Below, in pieces: positions 12,776-12,836 of a DNA stretch of 12,836 bases (the first letter of the stretch is position 1; each line of letters starts with the position of its first letter). The DNA lies in assembly GCA_025925185.1 (NCBI GenBank), contig JAICLV010000062.1:1-12836 (forward strand). Direction: 5' to 3'. The notes under the pieces were generated by a model that was not told where the DNA came from, did not search any database, and worked only from the letters and a program-made list of their open reading frames with translations. A program made the translations under genes and the position numbers. The DNA comes from Acidothermaceae bacterium (lineage in GTDB: Bacteria > Actinomycetota > Actinomycetes > Acidothermales > Acidothermaceae).

Positions 12776-12836
12776 TGGGGGGGTGTTGGGTGGCCCACGC
12801 GGCGTGCTCGGTGGCCGCCCAGTCGGCGGGCACGTA
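12738..12836 (-). CDS. Possible 3' end of a minus-strand gene running in from the right edge
   Basis: The minus-strand frame entering at 12836 is open for 32 codons before a TGA at 12738-12740. Its first 20 or so residues, with tryptophans, alanines and acidic residues (for example ADWAATEHAAW), look like real protein sequence. The last dozen (EVDHAQGAETP) are written by repeat copy C, which also supplies the stop. If real, this is a second gene whose C-terminus comes from the element. With so little sequence, chance cannot be excluded. Confidence 0.3.
   Translation of the reverse strand, partial: YVPADWAATEHAAWATQHPPTEVDHAQGAETP

Overview
The window is high-GC DNA from an actinobacterium (Actinomycetota). 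The signs are GC-rich third codon positions, frequent GTG starts, a tRNA adenosine deaminase-associated protein upstream of tadA, a tRNA-Ser with encoded CCA, ECF sigma factors and a membrane LuxR regulator. I cannot name a genus from the sequence alone.

Layout. (1) 1-2245, housekeeping: the 5' part of upp on the minus strand. Divergent from it are two tandem paralogues of the tRNA deaminase-associated family, then tadA and a tRNA-Ser(CGA). (2) 2224-4420: a six-helix membrane protein on the minus strand, whose last codons run into the tRNA. It is divergent from a membrane-bound LuxR-type regulator, and two near-identical 15-bp boxes lie in the shared intergenic region. (3) 4464-6571: an ECF sigma factor with an overlapping single-pass membrane partner on the minus strand, divergent from a PrmC-related methyltransferase. 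(4) 6691-8913: a tightly overlapped four-gene operon, ogt - ECF sigma - ogt - alkB. Every junction is a 4-bp stop/start overlap. It looks like a direct-reversal alkylation-repair module carrying its own sigma factor. (5) 9068-10651: an unrecognised 144-aa protein, an array of five 25-bp hairpin-forming tandem repeats, and a membrane protein built from three copies of a ~64-residue unit. (6) 10648-12634, minus strand: the ribosome-assembly GTPase RsgA and a DUF2071 (YqjF-like) protein. (7) 12635-12836: a repeat element and perhaps the 3' tip of another minus-strand gene.

The accessory signals that stand out are: the sigma-containing alkylation-repair operon; a small dispersed palindromic element (~95-98 bp, two clear copies at 10539-10636 and 12681-12775, and a third left end at 9656-9682) that appears to have supplied the C-terminus of at least one ORF; and the tandem hairpin array beside the third copy.

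Gene starts were chosen from Shine-Dalgarno spacing, overlaps and family length. Family calls come from motifs read by eye; no database search was possible.
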